From positions 1-23,717 of the forward strand of contig JAZDEU010000015.1 of NCBI GenBank assembly GCA_043808545.1: a stretch of 23,717 bases of DNA. Reading direction: 5' to 3'. The stretch comes from JAZDEU01 sp043808545. Lineage in GTDB: Bacteria; Patescibacteriota; Patescibacteriia; JAZDEU01. Position numbers and translations under genes: made by a program. This document shows, piece after piece, positions 21,790 to 23,717 of the stretch. The notes beneath the pieces were generated by a model. It saw nothing but the letters and a program-made list of their open reading frames with translations. It did not search any database and was not told where the DNA came from. How positions within the stretch are numbered: the stretch's first letter is position 1; every line of letters begins with the position of its first letter.

Positions 21790-21925
21790 ATTTAAAATTA
21801 CTTAAATTTCTAACTTAAATTTTAAATAACAAATTTTAAATTTTAAAAAAATATCAAATATCAAAATTTTCAAATTCTTCATATAAACTTTGAAATAAAA
21901 ATTTAGAAGTGCCTAATAATAAATT
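21790..21925. repeat. AT-rich inverted-word region between the GT4 and WecA-like genes
   Basis: Low-complexity gap filled with AAATTTCTAA, TTTAAATTTTAAA and AAATTTAGAAG words that pair imperfectly. It codes for nothing and no clear promoter or terminator could be placed in it. Confidence 0.4.
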
Positions 21926-21926
21926 T

Positions 21927-23036
21927 CTAATTTTTATTCTTTTTATACCCCCACACCACCCACATACCTAACCCAATCATAACTACCGCCAGCGCCACCA
22001 ATGCCACAAACCGCCCCTTACTCTGCAGAAACAATGACATCAATCCAAAACTTCCCACGAGAATATATAAAAATAATACCGCGCCGCGATGAGAAAATCC
22101 TGCGTCCAGCAAACGATGATGCAAATGCTTGCGATCTGCTTCCAATATTCCCCCCTTTTCTATTCTGCTAAACAACCGCCTCCCAATAACCCACAACACA
22201 TCTAAAATCGGAATGCCCATTACCAGCAATGTAACCGCAATCTTTCCTTGTGATAAAATCGCAAGCGATGCGAGAAGAAAACCGCACAATGTGCTTCCGC
22301 CTTCGCCTAAGAATATCTTAGCAGGATTAAAATTAAAAATCAAAAATCCCGCGCACGCTCCAGCTAGAATAATCGCGAGCAACGCCACTTGCGGGATAAC
22401 ATAAACTTTATTTAAACTAGCCCCGAAAATAACAATCGCGCCAATAATAGTAATACCTGTTGCAAGCCCGTCTAATCCGTCCAACAATTTTGTTGTATAA
22501 ACCATTCCTAAAATCCAAAAAAATGTTATTAAATCAGACGGCAAAGATATTCTATACGGCAGTCCGCGCCAGCTAAATAAAGTAATCTTTAATAAATCCA
22601 GCTGGATTATTCCGCCAAACGGATTTGTGATATAATTCACAGATACTCCGGCGGCGATAACCGCAATCGCAGAAATAACAGGCGCAATTATGGAATATTT
22701 TGGTTTTAATTTATATTTGTCATCCAGAAATCCGCCAATTATTAAAATCAAGCCGCCCAGAAAAATTCCCATTAAATGCTTTGGCAGAATGGAACTAGTT
22801 GGAAAAATAATTCTTTTAGTATAAAAAATATAATACCCGGCTATTAAAAAAAAGGCGATAAAAATCGCCGCGCCACCTAGCAATGGAATCGGATAAGAAT
22901 GCAACCTGCGCTCTGGCGAATCTTTTGGATCATCAACAATTTTAAACTTTTCAGCAATTTTTTTTATCGCTAAAACAGCTGGAATTGCGATGATGAATGA
23001 TATTATGAATGGAATGATATATGTTTGACAAGACAT
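21927..23036 (-). CDS. WecA/TagO-like undecaprenyl-phosphate sugar-1-phosphate transferase
   Basis: A 369-residue polytopic membrane enzyme with about ten TM helices. It moves a sugar-1-phosphate, usually GlcNAc-1-P, from UDP-sugar to undecaprenyl phosphate, the first step of many cell-surface glycans. Visible motifs: DDPKDSPERRLHSYPIPLLGG (36-56), GFLDDKYKLKP (Mg-binding DD), LLDGLDGLATG, NFNPAKIFLGEGGS and DRKHLHHRLLDAGFSHR, the cytoplasmic His motif of the WecA group as opposed to MraY. In relatives the GEGGS block is commonly GDxGS, so Asp is replaced by Glu here. It lies upstream of a GT4 gene, which would add the next sugar. The start overlaps the divergent promoter of the small gene at 23108. 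Confidence 0.9.
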   Translation of the reverse strand: MSCQTYIIPFIISFIIAIPAVLAIKKIAEKFKIVDDPKDSPERRLHSYPIPLLGGAAIFIAFFLIAGYYIFYTKRIIFPTSSILPKHLMGIFLGGLILIIGGFLDDKYKLKPKYSIIAPVISAIAVIAAGVSVNYITNPFGGIIQLDLLKITLFSWRGLPYRISLPSDLITFFWILGMVYTTKLLDGLDGLATGITIIGAIVIFGASLNKVYVIPQVALLAIILAGACAGFLIFNFNPAKIFLGEGGSTLCGFLLASLAILSQGKIAVTLLVMGIPILDVLWVIGRRLFSRIEKGGILEADRKHLHHRLLDAGFSHRGAVLFLYILVGSFGLMSLFLQSKGRFVALVALAVVMIGLGMWVVWGYKKNKN

Positions 23037-23053
23037 ATAAAATATGCTAATAT
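23025..23053 (+). promoter_or_regulatory. Strong promoter for the small membrane gene
   Basis: A perfect TTGACA at 23025-23030, a 17-nt spacer and TAATAT at 23048-23053 preceded by TGC. Predicted start near 23060. The -35 and part of the spacer lie inside the first codons of the divergent WecA-like gene, so expression of the two may interfere. Confidence 0.7.
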
Positions 23054-23107
23054 GATTTATTGCTCATTTTTTTAATGAAAGTTTAACCTTTTAAAAAGGA
23101 GCGGGAA

Positions 23108-23368
23108 ATGATAGACAAAAAGATGGTAAAACGCGGTAATTGTTCTTTAATATTTCCTTTTATTTTTACATTTTCAATTGGGGTAGCAGTTGGGGTAATG
23201 TTCAATATCGTTGATTCATTTTCATTATCGGCAGATGAATATAGCGTCATTGCAAATTGTTTTAATCTATGGGGAAAACGCTGTGGTCTTGTGATATGTG
23301 CATTGCTGTTTATTTTTATTTTTCTGGGTTTGATACTTATTATTACATCAAAATCAGAAACTGACTAA
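23108..23368 (+). CDS. Small two-TM membrane protein
   Basis: An 86-residue protein with two hydrophobic helices (about 13-33 and 58-80) separated by a polar loop (SFSLSADEYSVIANCFNLWGKRCG). The N-terminus is basic, so both ends are probably cytoplasmic. The gene stands out for its expression signals: a near-consensus promoter, AAAAAGGAG seven bases before the ATG (the clearest ribosome binding site in the window) and a strong terminator right behind. It is therefore a self-contained, probably well-expressed unit. The family is not recognised. Holin-like, transport-subunit or stress-response roles cannot be told apart from sequence. Confidence 0.7.
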   Translation: MIDKKMVKRGNCSLIFPFIFTFSIGVAVGVMFNIVDSFSLSADEYSVIANCFNLWGKRCGLVICALLFIFIFLGLILIITSKSETD

Positions 23369-23394
23369 ACTGACTAAAAGGATGCAGTTTACGA

Positions 23395-23442
23395 GCGCAT
23401 AGGAGAACAAGTTTTTGTTCGCTTGACTATGCGCTTTTTTTT
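23395..23442 (+). terminator. Rho-independent terminator of the small membrane gene
   Basis: GCGCATA (23395-23401) pairs with TATGCGC (23428-23434), with an inner GAACAA/TTGTTC stem, followed by eight T residues. It is placed 27 nt after the stop codon. Confidence 0.88.
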
Positions 23443-23454
23443 ATTCAAAATACA

Positions 23455-23543
23455 AAATCCCTCTAATAAAAAAGGGATTTATATAAAAATCCGAAAATAT
23501 AAATTATATTTGTGCGACGCAATCTCCATATAACCCTATTATA
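23455..23543 (-). ncRNA. Possible very short minus-strand transcript
   Basis: On the minus strand a TATAAT preceded by TGC lies at 23543-23538. A transcript from about 23531 would run to a hairpin (AAATCCCT/AGGGATTT, 23455-23480) followed by T-rich sequence, for about 80 nt in total. It could encode a 16-residue peptide from ATG 23529, nearly leaderless. The -35 (TTGGAG at 18 nt) is poor. Read on the other strand, the hairpin may simply be a second terminator for the small membrane gene. Confidence 0.3.
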
Positions 23544-23591
23544 GCATATTTATAAACCACACTCCAAACTGCCTTGATACTAAATAGTTTC

Positions 23592-23717
23592 TGTTGAAAT
23601 AGTCGCGTCATTCTGAACCCGAGCGCCAGGAGGGCGAAGAATCCCAGTGTTTTTTTGCTTAGCCACGGGATTCTTCACCCCGCAAGCGGGGTTCAGAATG
23701 ACGCTGGAGACACTATT
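23592..23717. repeat. Hairpin repeat, copy B (runs off the window)
   Basis: Begins TGTTGAAATAGTCGCGTCATTCTGA exactly like 11349, contains GAAGAATCCC and its complement, and ends in the window with CAGAATGACGC and GACACTATT, the start of the right inverted tip. The middle differs from copy A and includes CCCCGC...GCGGGG. Confidence 0.8.

Overview
The window looks like a chromosomal segment of an uncultivated, small-genome bacterium of the Patescibacteria/CPR type. This is inferred from several features. Base composition is low-GC by eye. PheT is compact and lacks the N-terminal OB-fold tRNA-binding insert. Queuosine genes are reduced to queA and queH. Conserved short membrane proteins are present. 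Most starts have weak ribosome binding sites. Short palindromic repeats lie both between genes and, in frame, inside genes. No rRNA, tRNA or CRISPR array was seen. The standard code fits: TAG and TAA end intact genes, and no intact gene reads through TGA.

Layout. 1-720 is a decayed area: a minus-strand pseudogene (103-571) split by a 215-bp TA-flanked MITE. A P-loop kinase follows (719-1285), then a gap with remnants of a zinc-ribbon protein and a HicAB-like toxin-antitoxin pair (1302-1606), and a P-type cation ATPase (1644-4175). 4161-8918 is a restriction-modification island with two complete plus-strand systems. The first pairs an NgoPII-like endonuclease with an M.HaeIII-like C5 methyltransferase (GGCC expected). 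The second pairs an amino-methyltransferase with a TdeIII-like endonuclease (GGNCC suspected). An 83-bp direct repeat carrying a promoter precedes each system. The endonuclease gene ends 8 nt from the convergent next gene.

8927-12662 (minus) holds a membrane GT2 glycosyltransferase, an MscS-related TM-helix channel protein and a GH15 glucoamylase-like enzyme. 12724-14377 (minus) is a third, decaying restriction-modification locus: a frameshifted, truncated C5 methyltransferase, a 63-aa ORF and an endonuclease-like gene split by TAG. 14442-20286 (minus) is housekeeping: pheT, pheS, a small membrane protein, queA and queH. 20325-20505 is the second MITE copy. 20543-23036 (minus) holds a GT4 glycosyltransferase and a WecA/TagO-like phosphoglycosyl transferase, probably for surface polysaccharide. 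A small two-TM protein with its own promoter, Shine-Dalgarno and terminator is at 23025-23442. The window ends in a hairpin repeat also found at 11349.

The most striking theme is repeat invasion. At least five otherwise intact genes (pheT, pheS, queA, the GH15 gene, the GT4 gene) carry short palindromic or tandem repeats as in-frame extra peptides. One 18-bp palindrome occurs inside pheT and twice inside the first MITE, where the second MITE copy shows the uninserted state.
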